A stretch of 47,531 nt of DNA, from NCBI RefSeq assembly GCF_000220255.1, contig NZ_GL982513.1:1773355-1820885 (forward strand), written 5' to 3'. Each line of letters starts with the position of its first letter. Position 1 is the stretch's first letter. This document shows, in pieces, positions 17,052 to 25,515 of this stretch. The translations under genes were made by a program, and so were the position numbers. The notes under the pieces are model-generated. The model saw nothing but the letters and a program-made list of their open reading frames with translations. It had not been told where the DNA came from and ran no database searches. Source of the stretch: Prevotella pallens ATCC 700821 (GTDB lineage: Bacteria > Bacteroidota > Bacteroidia > Bacteroidales > Bacteroidaceae).

Positions 17052-17963
17052 TCAGATATTCTTAGACTTATTTACAACAAATACTCCAATAAGAATGAAT
17101 GCACTACCAGCGTATGCTATAGGCGTCATACGTTCGTTCAGAACTATTGCGCTCGCTATTACAGTGGTTACAGGATTAAAGTAAATATAATTAGAAGCAC
17201 GCAATGCACCTAACTGTGTCATAACCCACGCCCATGCAGCAAAGCACACAAACGAAGCAACAACTCCAAGATAAAACAAATTAAAACCAATTTCAGCTGT
17301 AAACAATTGTTCTAACGGAAATGTCCAAGGGTGTACAGCAAAGATTGGAAGAATGGTTATAAGTCCGTAGAAAAATACTTTACGCGTAATAAAGAAAGGA
17401 GAATAATTAGATGCAAAGTTCTTCATTACCAACGAATAAATAGCCCAACTCGTAGCAGCAGCCAATGCAAGAATATCGCCTAAAGGGTTTAATTGTAACA
17501 CAAAATGTCCATTAAAAATAACAAGTGCTACACCTAATAAGGCAAGAACAGAGCCTATAACAAGAGAAAAACTCGCTTTTATACCTTTAAGGAATAGTAA
17601 AGCTAATATAACAGTAACTAACGGAGTGGTACAAACAATAAAACTAACATCGTTTGCCACTGTTAGCTTTAAAGCATAGTTTTCTGTAAGAAAGTAAAGC
17701 GAACTACCAAAGATGCCTAATAACACCATTATAAGTTCGTCTTTTAGTGTATCACAAAACAGTTTCTTAGGCGAAATAGACCATATACATATATACCCCA
17801 ACAAGGTTCGTAACACGTATATTTCTTCAGGAAGTAGACCTCGGTCTATTAATACACGTGTATTAACAAACGTTCCTCCCCATATCATTACTACCACCAA
17901 TGCTATAATGTGGGCAAGCAATCCTTTCGACTTAGCTTTATTAGATATTTCGTTGTTATTCAT
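17052..17963 (-). CDS. EamA/DMT-family permease
   Basis: 303-residue inner membrane transporter with about ten membrane segments in two EamA halves (about 15-145 and 160-300). Typical pieces: AHIIALVVVMIWGGTFVNTR at the start, and the second-half ALAAATSWAIYSLVMKNFAS. Such proteins export amino acids, metabolites or drugs; the substrate here is unknown. I start at 17963, since the -7 box lies only about 6 bases before this ATG, suggesting an almost leaderless message; the longer start at 18026 lies upstream of that promoter. Confidence 0.88.
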   Translation of the reverse strand: MNNNEISNKAKSKGLLAHIIALVVVMIWGGTFVNTRVLIDRGLLPEEIYVLRTLLGYICIWSISPKKLFCDTLKDELIMVLLGIFGSSLYFLTENYALKLTVANDVSFIVCTTPLVTVILALLFLKGIKASFSLVIGSVLALLGVALVIFNGHFVLQLNPLGDILALAAATSWAIYSLVMKNFASNYSPFFITRKVFFYGLITILPIFAVHPWTFPLEQLFTAEIGFNLFYLGVVASFVCFAAWAWVMTQLGALRASNYIYFNPVTTVIASAIVLNERMTPIAYAGSAFILIGVFVVNKSKNI

Positions 17964-17966
17964 AGG

Positions 17967-17976
17967 TGCAAAGGTA
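17967..17976 (-). promoter_or_regulatory. -7 box abutting the EamA start codon
   Basis: Minus strand TACCTTTGCA; its TTTG ends 6 bases before the ATG at 17963. A -33 element is weak. In Bacteroidota, transcription begins about 5-7 bases after TTTG, that is, at or next to the A of ATG. Confidence 0.6.
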
Positions 17977-18092
17977 TACAGATTTTGTTTATAATGGTAG
18001 TTTATGCACAAGATATAATTGGACAAACAACTATATATATAAGGTATAAATACTTTGCGTGCTATATATCAGAATAGCCCTTTAGTATATAG

Positions 18093-19097
18093 TTAATTCT
18101 GTTTCAATACTATATTTGCCGTACTTTTCAACTCATCTGGTTTAACATTTACGTTATCGGTTAGGCTTTTTACCCACGAATCAGTAGCGAAATTAAGTAT
18201 TCTATGATGCTGAATGAAGTATAAAGCAGGCTTATTTTCAGCTGTTACAGAATTTAAAGACTGGACTTGCAAGGTCGTGTTATCGTTTTTAATAGCAGTA
18301 TTCTCACCAGAAGTAGCAATCGAATCATCTTTCATTTCAATTGGTCCACTATAATCGTAACGCTCTCGTGCCGTTTCTATATCAACTTCTATATGCAATG
18401 TTTTATCGTCAGATACATAAGCAGAACCATTCATTCTACAATATTTATCGACGTTTTCTTGTGTCGTTTCAGAGTGTTTCATCGTCTTAAATTCGAACAC
18501 TGGCATTGCGTAAGGTTGCCAATAAGCTTTAAGCCACGCATCAAGACCAGGACAAAAGCCCAAGAAGACAGCTTTAATCATCTTCGTTGGAAAATGTTTT
18601 ATCTCTTCTGCAAACATTTCCTTGGTAACTTTCTTATTAGGAAACTGCGATTTTAGGAAGTCGTAAAAGTTCAATAACAAGTCTGTTTGGTTTACCAATA
18701 TCCATTGTTGTCTTCCCCACTCCACCTTTATGATAGGCTTTATGCATCGGAAAGTCTGCTGAATCTGTTCTACAAGTAACTTGTCTTTCTCAACTGTAAA
18801 ACTCTTTGGTATTGCTACCTTCGTTATATTGAGTTCGAAAGTAGTGTTGTTTTCATCTGTTTCCAATACTTTCAAACTAAAGTCGTTGTTTAACTCGCCA
18901 TCGAAAGACTGAAGTGAGAACATAAAAGACACATCGTTGAACAGCCAATCGTCTTTATAATTCCAGTCTAAGTTAGCCACATAACTATAAGAAGCACTTT
19001 GCCCGACAACGAATTGCGGGCAATAGTACTGCTTATTTTGCGCTACTGATACAAGCGCAATAAAGGACAATAAGACGAAAGATAAGAGTCTATTCAT
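18093..19097 (-). CDS. Secreted protein of unknown function
   Basis: 334 residues with a clear signal peptide (MNRLLSFVLLSFIALVSVAQ). The mature chain has a beta-rich N-terminal third (QYYCPQFVVGQSASYSYV), a middle helical part with Trp-rich segments (AWLKAYWQPYAMPVFEFKTM), and a region near 210-240 with THIEVDIETARERYDYSG-like alternation. No family was recognised. It follows ilvE by 17 bases and is likely co-transcribed. Confidence 0.65.
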   Translation of the reverse strand: MNRLLSFVLLSFIALVSVAQNKQYYCPQFVVGQSASYSYVANLDWNYKDDWLFNDVSFMFSLQSFDGELNNDFSLKVLETDENNTTFELNITKVAIPKSFTVEKDKLLVEQIQQTFRCIKPIIKVEWGRQQWILVNQTDLLLNFYDFLKSQFPNKKVTKEMFAEEIKHFPTKMIKAVFLGFCPGLDAWLKAYWQPYAMPVFEFKTMKHSETTQENVDKYCRMNGSAYVSDDKTLHIEVDIETARERYDYSGPIEMKDDSIATSGENTAIKNDNTTLQVQSLNSVTAENKPALYFIQHHRILNFATDSWVKSLTDNVNVKPDELKSTANIVLKQN

Positions 19098-19114
19098 CTT
19101 AAAAGTCTTTTATC

Positions 19115-20128
19115 TTACATCACTTCCATAGTCCAATTGTGCGTATCTTCAATTGTTCCGTATTGTATACCACGTAGTGTTTCGTACAATTTAGATGACC
19201 ATGGACCTGGTTTCTCACCAAAGTTATAAGTCTTCCCTTCTTCTAAATCGTCTAAACGAGAGATTGGTGATATAACTGCAGCCGTACCACAAGCACCTGC
19301 TTCTTCGAATGTTGCAAGTTCTTCTTCTGGTATTGGTCTACGTTCTACTGTCATTCCAAGGTCTTCGGCTATCTGCATCAAGCTCTTATTTGTAATAGAT
19401 GGCAAAATAGAAGTAGATTCTGGAGTAACGTAAGTATTATTCTTAATACCAAAGAAGTTTGCAGCTCCACATTCGTCTACATACTTCTTTTCTTTACAAT
19501 CGAGATAAAATTCAGAAGCATATCCCTTTTCGTGTGCTATTTGGTTAGCTTTTAACGATGCTGCATAATTACCACCTACCTTATAAGTACCTGTTCCTAA
19601 TGGAGCTGCACGGTCGAAGTTGCGCATAATAACATACGGATTAGTAGAGAAACCGCCTTTAAAATAAGGACCAACAGGAGTTGCGAATATTAGCAACAAG
19701 TATTCTTCTGCTGGACGAACACCTACCTGTGCGCCTGTTCCTATAAGCAATGGACGGAGATAAAGTGTTGCACCGCTTTCATAAGTGGGTATATATTCTT
19801 GATTTAAGCGTACAACTTTCTTTATCATTTCTACAAAAAGTTCGGTTGGAGGTTCTGGCATTACAATACCACGACATGTACGTTGCAAACGAGCTGCATT
19901 CTCTTCTGGACGGAACACACGTACTTTTCCATCAGGACAACGATATGCTTTCAAACCTTCAAAAGCTTCCTGACCATAGTGCAAACACGTTGCAGCCATG
20001 TGTATATTTATGTTTTCATCAGAAGATACTTCTATTTCTCCCCACTTACCATCACGATAGTAACACCGAACATTATAGTCGGTCTTTTCATAACCAAACG
20101 AAAGGTTCTCCCAATCTATTTTTTTCAT
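19115..20128 (-). CDS. ilvE: Branched-chain amino acid aminotransferase
   Basis: Cytoplasmic PLP enzyme (EC 2.6.1.42) that interconverts leucine, isoleucine and valine with their 2-oxoacids, using 2-oxoglutarate/glutamate. Its 337 residues fit the class IV type II group. Visible marks are the PLP-lysine region GTGTYKVGGNYAASLKANQ (about 185-203), FYLDCKEKKYVDECGAANFF, and CGTAAVISPISRL near 275. The vor operon elsewhere in the window would handle the same 2-oxoacids if its substrate assignment is right. The gene lies 105 bases after xseB with no clear promoter between. Confidence 0.96.
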   Translation of the reverse strand: MKKIDWENLSFGYEKTDYNVRCYYRDGKWGEIEVSSDENINIHMAATCLHYGQEAFEGLKAYRCPDGKVRVFRPEENAARLQRTCRGIVMPEPPTELFVEMIKKVVRLNQEYIPTYESGATLYLRPLLIGTGAQVGVRPAEEYLLLIFATPVGPYFKGGFSTNPYVIMRNFDRAAPLGTGTYKVGGNYAASLKANQIAHEKGYASEFYLDCKEKKYVDECGAANFFGIKNNTYVTPESTSILPSITNKSLMQIAEDLGMTVERRPIPEEELATFEEAGACGTAAVISPISRLDDLEEGKTYNFGEKPGPWSSKLYETLRGIQYGTIEDTHNWTMEVM

Positions 20129-20233
20129 AATCTTAAATCTTGTGCCTTATCTCTATATTTCTTACATAAGAGATATAAAGACATGGCGGTTATTAATTGT
20201 TTATTGTTTTTATTTACTATTTAAGCTTCTCTG

Positions 20234-20413
20234 TTATTTTGTTTCGAGTAACTTTTTTATTTCTTCATCAGTATGTGTCAGTTTATCTTTGCACACTTTT
20301 ATCAATTCTTGAGCTTTCTTTAACTCGTTTGCCATCGTATCTATGTTCATATCGCCACGTTCCATTTTATCTACAATGGCTTCTAATTTTTTAAGAGCTT
20401 CTTCGTATTTCAT
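20234..20413 (-). CDS. xseB: Exodeoxyribonuclease VII small subunit
   Basis: A 59-residue gene, too short for usual cut-offs. It reads MKYEEALKKLEAIVDKMERG, the standard XseB opening, and goes on with two helices ending in DEEIKKLLETK. It lies 18 bases after the end of xseA on the same strand, the usual arrangement. The small subunit forms coiled pairs on the arms of XseA and is needed for nuclease activity on single-stranded DNA. Confidence 0.92.
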   Translation of the reverse strand: MKYEEALKKLEAIVDKMERGDMNIDTMANELKKAQELIKVCKDKLTHTDEEIKKLLETK

Positions 20414-20431
20414 TCTCTATTTCATAATTAT

Positions 20432-21730
20432 TTATTTCTTCACTACCGATGTTATTATACCCCCCTCAAGACGCGTTGTAATTTCGTCGCCCGCCTTTAC
20501 TTCGTTTACATTACGCAACACATATCCATTCTTATAGGTTAAGCTATAACCTAAACGTAGCATTCGTTCTGGGTTTACACCATCTACTCGTTGTTCCAGC
20601 AACTGCAATTTGTGTTGTTCTGCCATAAGTTTATTTGTAGTTGCAGGAATTACCTTATTTGAAAGGAGTTCTACCCTCATTTTACTTTGCTGCAAATGCA
20701 ACATTACACGTTGTAAAAGCGCATGCCAATAGTCGTCTAAACGTGCATTCTCTCTGTTTTTTACCATTGAGAAAAGTATGGGTATATGGGTCGATAGTTG
20801 TTGCAAATGCAGTTTTTCGTGTTGTATTCTATGTTCCACCATTCGCTGAATAGAAATCTGTGCCTGCTCTATGCGGTTTAACGTTGCTGCCAGATGGTCT
20901 ATCAAGAATGCTGCAGCTGCTGTTGGTGTCTTTACTCTTGTATGTGCCACCATATCAAGAATACTTTCATCGCGCTCATGCCCAATACCTGTTATAACTG
21001 GTAATGGAAAGTTCGCAACATTTTCTGCCAATACTAACGTATCAAAGCCACTAAGGTCGGCAGTGGCTCCCCCACCTCGAATAATTACCACACAGTCGAA
21101 ATCATCTTCTTTCGTGCTTATTAAATTCAATGCTGCAACTATACTTTGTTCAACTTGTTCGCCTTGCATAAAAGCCTGAAAGAGTTGCATTTGAAAGCGA
21201 AATCCATATTCATTATGTTGCAATTGATTACAGAAGTCGCCATACCCTGCTGCTGAAGCCGAAGAAATAACGGCGATACGCTGTGCAAACAAAGGCAGAC
21301 ATAATTCCCTTTGCAACTCAAACACACCTTCCGACTTTAGTTGGGCTATTATTTCGTTACGCTTACGAGCCATACTACCCATTGTGTATTCGGGATTTAT
21401 ATCATCTATTATCCACGAAAAGCCATACTGCGCATGAAACTGAGCATGCACTTGTATCATTATTTGTAAACCTGCTCGAAGTTTTACGCCTGCAACACGT
21501 TCGAAATGGGGTCCTATCATCAGCCAAGAAGAACGCCAACATTTGGCAGAAGCACGTGCTATGGGTATATTGGTACTTTCGTCTTTCTCTATTAATTCTA
21601 AATAAAGATGCCCTTTACTTTCTCTTGCGTCTGCAATTTCAGCCTCAACCCAATACGAGCTTGGCATAACTTTATCAATAAGTTCGACAACCAAAGAGTT
21701 GAGTTCATAGAGTGTTAGAGCGTTCTCCAT
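20432..21730 (-). CDS. xseA: Exodeoxyribonuclease VII large subunit
   Basis: Catalytic subunit, 432 residues. An N-terminal OB-fold (about 1-100, YWVEAEIADARESKGHLYLEL) precedes the catalytic core with SSASAAGYGDF, IRGGGATADLSGFD (about 215-228) and GIGHERDESILDMVAHTRVK (about 243-262), all hallmarks. The C-terminal half is coiled (about 275-385) followed by a small beta element. It probably trims single-stranded DNA in repair and recombination. Confidence 0.97.
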   Translation of the reverse strand: MENALTLYELNSLVVELIDKVMPSSYWVEAEIADARESKGHLYLELIEKDESTNIPIARASAKCWRSSWLMIGPHFERVAGVKLRAGLQIMIQVHAQFHAQYGFSWIIDDINPEYTMGSMARKRNEIIAQLKSEGVFELQRELCLPLFAQRIAVISSASAAGYGDFCNQLQHNEYGFRFQMQLFQAFMQGEQVEQSIVAALNLISTKEDDFDCVVIIRGGGATADLSGFDTLVLAENVANFPLPVITGIGHERDESILDMVAHTRVKTPTAAAAFLIDHLAATLNRIEQAQISIQRMVEHRIQHEKLHLQQLSTHIPILFSMVKNRENARLDDYWHALLQRVMLHLQQSKMRVELLSNKVIPATTNKLMAEQHKLQLLEQRVDGVNPERMLRLGYSLTYKNGYVLRNVNEVKAGDEITTRLEGGIITSVVKK

Positions 21731-21753
21731 ATATGTTTTTGTTCTTTCAGTCG

Positions 21754-21787
21754 CAAAGATAAGAATAAAATTGGAATAAAACTACAA
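21754..21787 (-). promoter_or_regulatory. Promoter of xseA-xseB
   Basis: Minus strand -7 TATCTTTG at 21754-21761, with TTG at 21785-21787 after 23 bases, slightly long. The start codon is 23 bases downstream. Confidence 0.6.
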
Positions 21788-22036
21788 TGGTATTAAAAAT
21801 CTTTTATTTTTCCAACACGGTATTCAGTCCATGATGACGGAAAGCGATAAAAACATTCTCGTTTTACTGTAGCGACCCCGCACGTTTAACACTGCCTATT
21901 TACACAGCAACCACAAAAGAGCTTCCAAGTAACGGAAACTAAATGGGAACTATCTATTTTATGAACGAAAAGAGAGAAATATACCTGTAAATATTTTTCA
22001 CAAACGTAACTGTTACGTAATCATCTCATCGTCAGC
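21788..22036. other. Intergenic stretch, no gene seen
   Basis: Non-coding sequence between the xseA promoter and the 22-bp array. A small palindrome CGTAACTGTTACG lies near 22004. No frame or RNA was recognised. Confidence 0.4.
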
Positions 22037-22146
22037 GCATTCCAAAACCTATTGTTCTGCATTCCAAAAGCGGCTCTTTTGCAACACAAAAACGTAGGTT
22101 TTACAGCGCAAAAGAGCCGCTTTCGCAATGTCAAAACGTAGTTGTC
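22037..22146. repeat. Five tandem 22-bp mosaic units
   Basis: Units start at 22037, 22059, 22081, 22103 and 22125, each 22 bases. All begin like GCAnnnCAAAA and most end in T-rich sequence. Units two and four carry mutually inverted cores (AAAAGCGGCTCTTTT and AAAAGAGCCGCTTTC); units three and five share AACGTAG. The inverted pair gives a 16-base stem (AAAGCGGCTCTTTTGC). It lies after the LTA-synthase-like gene. Confidence 0.88.
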
Positions 22147-22347
22147 ACTTTTTAACAATGTTATCTTTACAAAATTGTAGCGTAAATATAGGGGTACGAT
22201 TCTTTGCCTTCATCATATTTAGGCTACTTCTTCTTTTGTTCGGGAACGTGATAAATCACACCCCTACCTGCCATTCTGCATTATATTTTTCCTTAATAAA
22301 CAGCAACTACCCCATAGTTTGTATTCATAGAAACCAAGCCAATGGCA

Positions 22348-24318
22348 TTAGCATTTCGCAAAGGTTTGCTGGAAAAACACGATGCGAAGAAGGTTGCGGG
22401 CATTTACAATGCGCTGGGCCTGTGCCTGATAGGCAGGACAAGCAAGCAGCTGTTCCACGTTGGCACTGTAATACGTGCTGTCTGCAACACCCTCTTTCAG
22501 CAGGTTGTTGCCCAAGCACATATATTTCGTATTGCGAAAAGCAAAGGGTGCAAGCGTAGCCAATATGTCGTCGTGGCTTCCCCAACGATTGGTCATGCTA
22601 CGATAGCTTTCTTTACGAAGATAAGGTGGCAGGTAGATATAGAGCGGCACAGAACGCTCCCAACGCTTGTCTACCTGTGTGTAATCGAGAATAGAACGCA
22701 CGTTATGGTCGCCCGATATGATGACAATGGTGTTTTCAGCAGCCTTCGATTGCTTGAATTTATCGAGGAAGTCGCCCAAGGTTTTATTGGCATAACGAAA
22801 GCCGGTGATATACTTTTGCAACACTTCGTGGTTCTTTTCAGCAAAGCACTCATTATTATAATAGTCGTCTGGCACTGCCTTCAGCTGCACATCTTTGGGA
22901 AATTCAAACGGCGGGTGGTTGGTTGTAGTCATACACAGCAGCATTTGCGGCTTAGCTGTATGCTGGTCTAACCGTTCCTGTATGCTGCGGAAAAGATAAT
23001 GGTCGAACACTCCGATGCTGTTATACTCGTATTCAGGGTGCTGCTCTTTCAGTGTGAACTTACCCGTAACCTTCGTAAACTGTTGGTATTTCAGTGCTTC
23101 GGCACAGTTTTCCCACGCTACGTCCATACCCGAAATAAACTCCGTGGTGTAGCCACTTTCGTTAAAAGGCAACACTACCGACGACGGCAAGCAATGGAAA
23201 CGATAGGGCGATGAGAAGAAACGAGGAAACGGAACACTGCTCACGATGTTCTCAATGGAAGCGATTGTGCCGTTGCCTACCGACTGGAAATTGCGAAAGA
23301 GCAAATCTTCTTTTAAATGGCGGCGCATTCCAAGCAGCATATCGCAGCGGCGACTGTCTAAATTCATCAAGTAGTTGCTCCAACTTTTCTCATAGATTAT
23401 CAGCACATTGGGCTGTCTGTGCTTCATCGTATCGGGCACAGTGCGGAACAATGCCGTGCGCAGGGCAGCCAAAGTGTCGCCCTGCAAACGTATCGTATCC
23501 GAGTTTGTGTAAACGTTTATGGCCTCTTGCAGCGACTTGAACTTATATTCGGAGAGCAAACTCTCGATGCTACGAAAGGCAAAAGCATTTTTCTTTTCCT
23601 TCACAGCCTTCTTCAACATATAGGCGGCGTTGGGCACAAGGTCGTTAATCTGCTTACTGCTCGACACAAAAGAGTCTTCTACCTGCAAGGGGAAACGCCA
23701 TACCGACCCACGAAGGCATACCACTTCGGCAACTAAAAACAGAACGATGAGGACGATGGTTTTGCGGTTTACTGCCAAACTTTCTTGCTTGTTTTCGCAG
23801 TTCAATGTACCTTTTGCAATCTTCCGGGCAAGTATATAGATGCCAAAACTCGCCAAACCTACTGTTGAAAGATAGAGTATGACATGGTATTCTTCCCAAA
23901 TAGTTTGCAGCAAACTCAACGGATTCTCATTGAAAAAGTCGAAGAAGGTAATGTTGATATGCGAATGGAAATTGCTGTAAAAGCCTATATCGACAAGCGC
24001 AAGTATGAGGAGGACGATTTCGAGCACCACATAATAAGTACTGATAAACTTCGACAACCAGCCTGCTACACTTCTGTTGCGCACAAAAAGGCATATCAAA
24101 ACAACGAGAAAAGGCAGAATGGCAACGTATGCAGCTACTTGAAGATCGAAGCGCAATGCGTTGAAAGCTGCAAAAGGCAACGACTTGGCATACGCTTCAA
24201 AAGTGGTAAAAGGCACAAAGCAGACAGCAAAAAGCAATCTGACAATGAAGAATATACTCACTATAACAAGCGTATGTTTTAGTATTTCAGTTAGTTTTGC
24301 AGTAAAATAATTCATCAT
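22348..24318 (-). CDS. LTA-synthase/sulfatase-family membrane enzyme
   Basis: 656 residues: five hydrophobic segments (about 12-185) then an alkaline-phosphatase-fold domain facing the periplasm (about 300-620). Metal and nucleophile sites are visible: LIIYEKSWSNY (Glu), GNGTIASIENI (Thr as probable nucleophile), and SGDHNVRSIL (Asp-His). Relatives transfer phosphoglycerol or phosphoethanolamine to envelope glycans; Bacteroidota make no known lipoteichoic acid, so the acceptor is unknown. The 3' half is clearly GC-richer than the neighbours: one line at 23401-23460 counts 35 of 60 G or C, compared with 22 of 60 in dapA (24841-24900). Start is either of two adjacent ATGs. Confidence 0.85.
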   Translation of the reverse strand: MMNYFTAKLTEILKHTLVIVSIFFIVRLLFAVCFVPFTTFEAYAKSLPFAAFNALRFDLQVAAYVAILPFLVVLICLFVRNRSVAGWLSKFISTYYVVLEIVLLILALVDIGFYSNFHSHINITFFDFFNENPLSLLQTIWEEYHVILYLSTVGLASFGIYILARKIAKGTLNCENKQESLAVNRKTIVLIVLFLVAEVVCLRGSVWRFPLQVEDSFVSSSKQINDLVPNAAYMLKKAVKEKKNAFAFRSIESLLSEYKFKSLQEAINVYTNSDTIRLQGDTLAALRTALFRTVPDTMKHRQPNVLIIYEKSWSNYLMNLDSRRCDMLLGMRRHLKEDLLFRNFQSVGNGTIASIENIVSSVPFPRFFSSPYRFHCLPSSVVLPFNESGYTTEFISGMDVAWENCAEALKYQQFTKVTGKFTLKEQHPEYEYNSIGVFDHYLFRSIQERLDQHTAKPQMLLCMTTTNHPPFEFPKDVQLKAVPDDYYNNECFAEKNHEVLQKYITGFRYANKTLGDFLDKFKQSKAAENTIVIISGDHNVRSILDYTQVDKRWERSVPLYIYLPPYLRKESYRSMTNRWGSHDDILATLAPFAFRNTKYMCLGNNLLKEGVADSTYYSANVEQLLACPAYQAQAQRIVNARNLLRIVFFQQTFAKC

Positions 24319-24347
24319 TTATAGCTTTCAGACTTTAAGAAATCGGG

Positions 24348-24357
24348 GGCAAAGATA
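24348..24357 (-). promoter_or_regulatory. -7 box of the LTA-synthase-like gene
   Basis: Minus strand TATCTTTGCC, 30 bases before the start codon. The -33 element is weak. Confidence 0.5.
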
Positions 24358-24419
24358 TTATTTTTCTATAAAACAGAAAAGAGAATAAAACAAAAAAGCA
24401 AATAATAAGATATAAATAC

Positions 24420-24452
24420 TTTGTAGATTGATGTTTATTTCTTATTTTTGCA
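24420..24452 (+). promoter_or_regulatory. Promoter of dapA
   Basis: -33 TTTG at 24420-24423, 19-base gap, -7 TATTTTTG at 24443-24450. The leader is about 87 bases, AT-rich, with no obvious structure. Confidence 0.75.
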
Positions 24453-24542
24453 TATTAATAGAAAAACCTCTTTACTTTACAAAAAAGAAGTTGTTGAATT
24501 TTAATTAAATCGAATAAAAAAGCTTTTTAAGCCAATAAATAT

Positions 24543-25433
24543 ATGGAAAATATCTTTCACGGACTCGGAATAGCATTAGTTACGCCATTTAAACTGAATG
24601 GAGAGATTGACTATGATGCATTAGAAAAATTAATAGAATACCAATTAGAAAATGGTGCAGACTTTTTTACTATTTTAGCAACAACAGGAGAATGCCCCTG
24701 CTTGTCTGCCGAAGAGAAGGAAAAACTCACAGAGACCATTATCTCTATTGTTAGTGGACGTGCTCCCATATTAAAATACTGTGGCGGTAACAACACAGCT
24801 GCCGTTGTGGAGGAAATAAAACAAACCAATTGGAAGGGAATTGATGGTATTCTTTCTATCTGTCCCTACTATAATAAGCCCAGTCAAGAAGGTTTATACC
24901 AACATTTTAAAGCTATTGCAGAAACAAGTTCTCTTCCCATTGTACTATATAATGTACCAGGGCGGACAGGAGTAAATATGAAAGCCGAAACCACAGTAAG
25001 AATTGCTAACGACTTTCCAAACATTGTTGCAATAAAGGAGGCGGCAGGTAGTTTAGAGCAGGTAGATGAGATTATAAAGAATAAACCAAAGCACTTTGAA
25101 GTGATTAGTGGCGACGACGCACTAACATTTCCAATGATAGCAAGTGGAGCGGTTGGTGTAATTTCAGTTATTGGAAATGCGTTACCAAAAGAGTTCTCAC
25201 GTATGATTAGATTAGAATTTAATGGAGAATATGATGCTGCACGGATTATCCACCACCAGTTTACAGAACTTTATAAACTATTATTCGTAGACGGAAATCC
25301 AGCAGGGTGCAAAGCTTTACTAAACGATATGGGAATGATTGAGAACGTGTTAAGACTACCACTTGTGCCTACACGTATTGAAACGAAACAGAAAATGAAC
25401 GATATATTAAAGTGGCTCTTTCTTTATATATAA
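24543..25433 (+). CDS. dapA: 4-hydroxy-tetrahydrodipicolinate synthase
   Basis: First dedicated enzyme of the lysine/diaminopimelate pathway (EC 4.3.3.7), condensing pyruvate with aspartate semialdehyde. The 296-residue TIM barrel shows LATTGECPCLSAEEK (about 44-58), the Tyr motif LYNVPGRTGVNM (about 135-146) and the Schiff-base lysine in VAIKEAAGS (about 163-171). Cys stands where Ser or Thr is more common after TTGE. Monocistronic: own promoter and a terminator right after the stop. Confidence 0.96.
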   Translation: MENIFHGLGIALVTPFKLNGEIDYDALEKLIEYQLENGADFFTILATTGECPCLSAEEKEKLTETIISIVSGRAPILKYCGGNNTAAVVEEIKQTNWKGIDGILSICPYYNKPSQEGLYQHFKAIAETSSLPIVLYNVPGRTGVNMKAETTVRIANDFPNIVAIKEAAGSLEQVDEIIKNKPKHFEVISGDDALTFPMIASGAVGVISVIGNALPKEFSRMIRLEFNGEYDAARIIHHQFTELYKLLFVDGNPAGCKALLNDMGMIENVLRLPLVPTRIETKQKMNDILKWLFLYI

Positions 25434-25436
25434 ATA

Positions 25437-25470
25437 AAAGATGAGACTCAATTAAAGAGTCTCATCTTTG
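25437..25470. terminator. Two-way terminator between dapA and ansA
   Basis: AAAGATGAGACTC pairs with GAGTCTCATCTTT around AATTAAA. T-rich on both ends; it fits the convergent dapA and ansA. Confidence 0.88.
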
Positions 25471-25515
25471 TTTAAATATAGAATATACAAATATTTGCTA
25501 TCCGCTTTTATATTT

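Noticed and set aside
22128..22971. Plus-strand frames opposite the LTA-synthase-like gene
   Set aside because: They lie antisense to a clear membrane enzyme with intact motifs.
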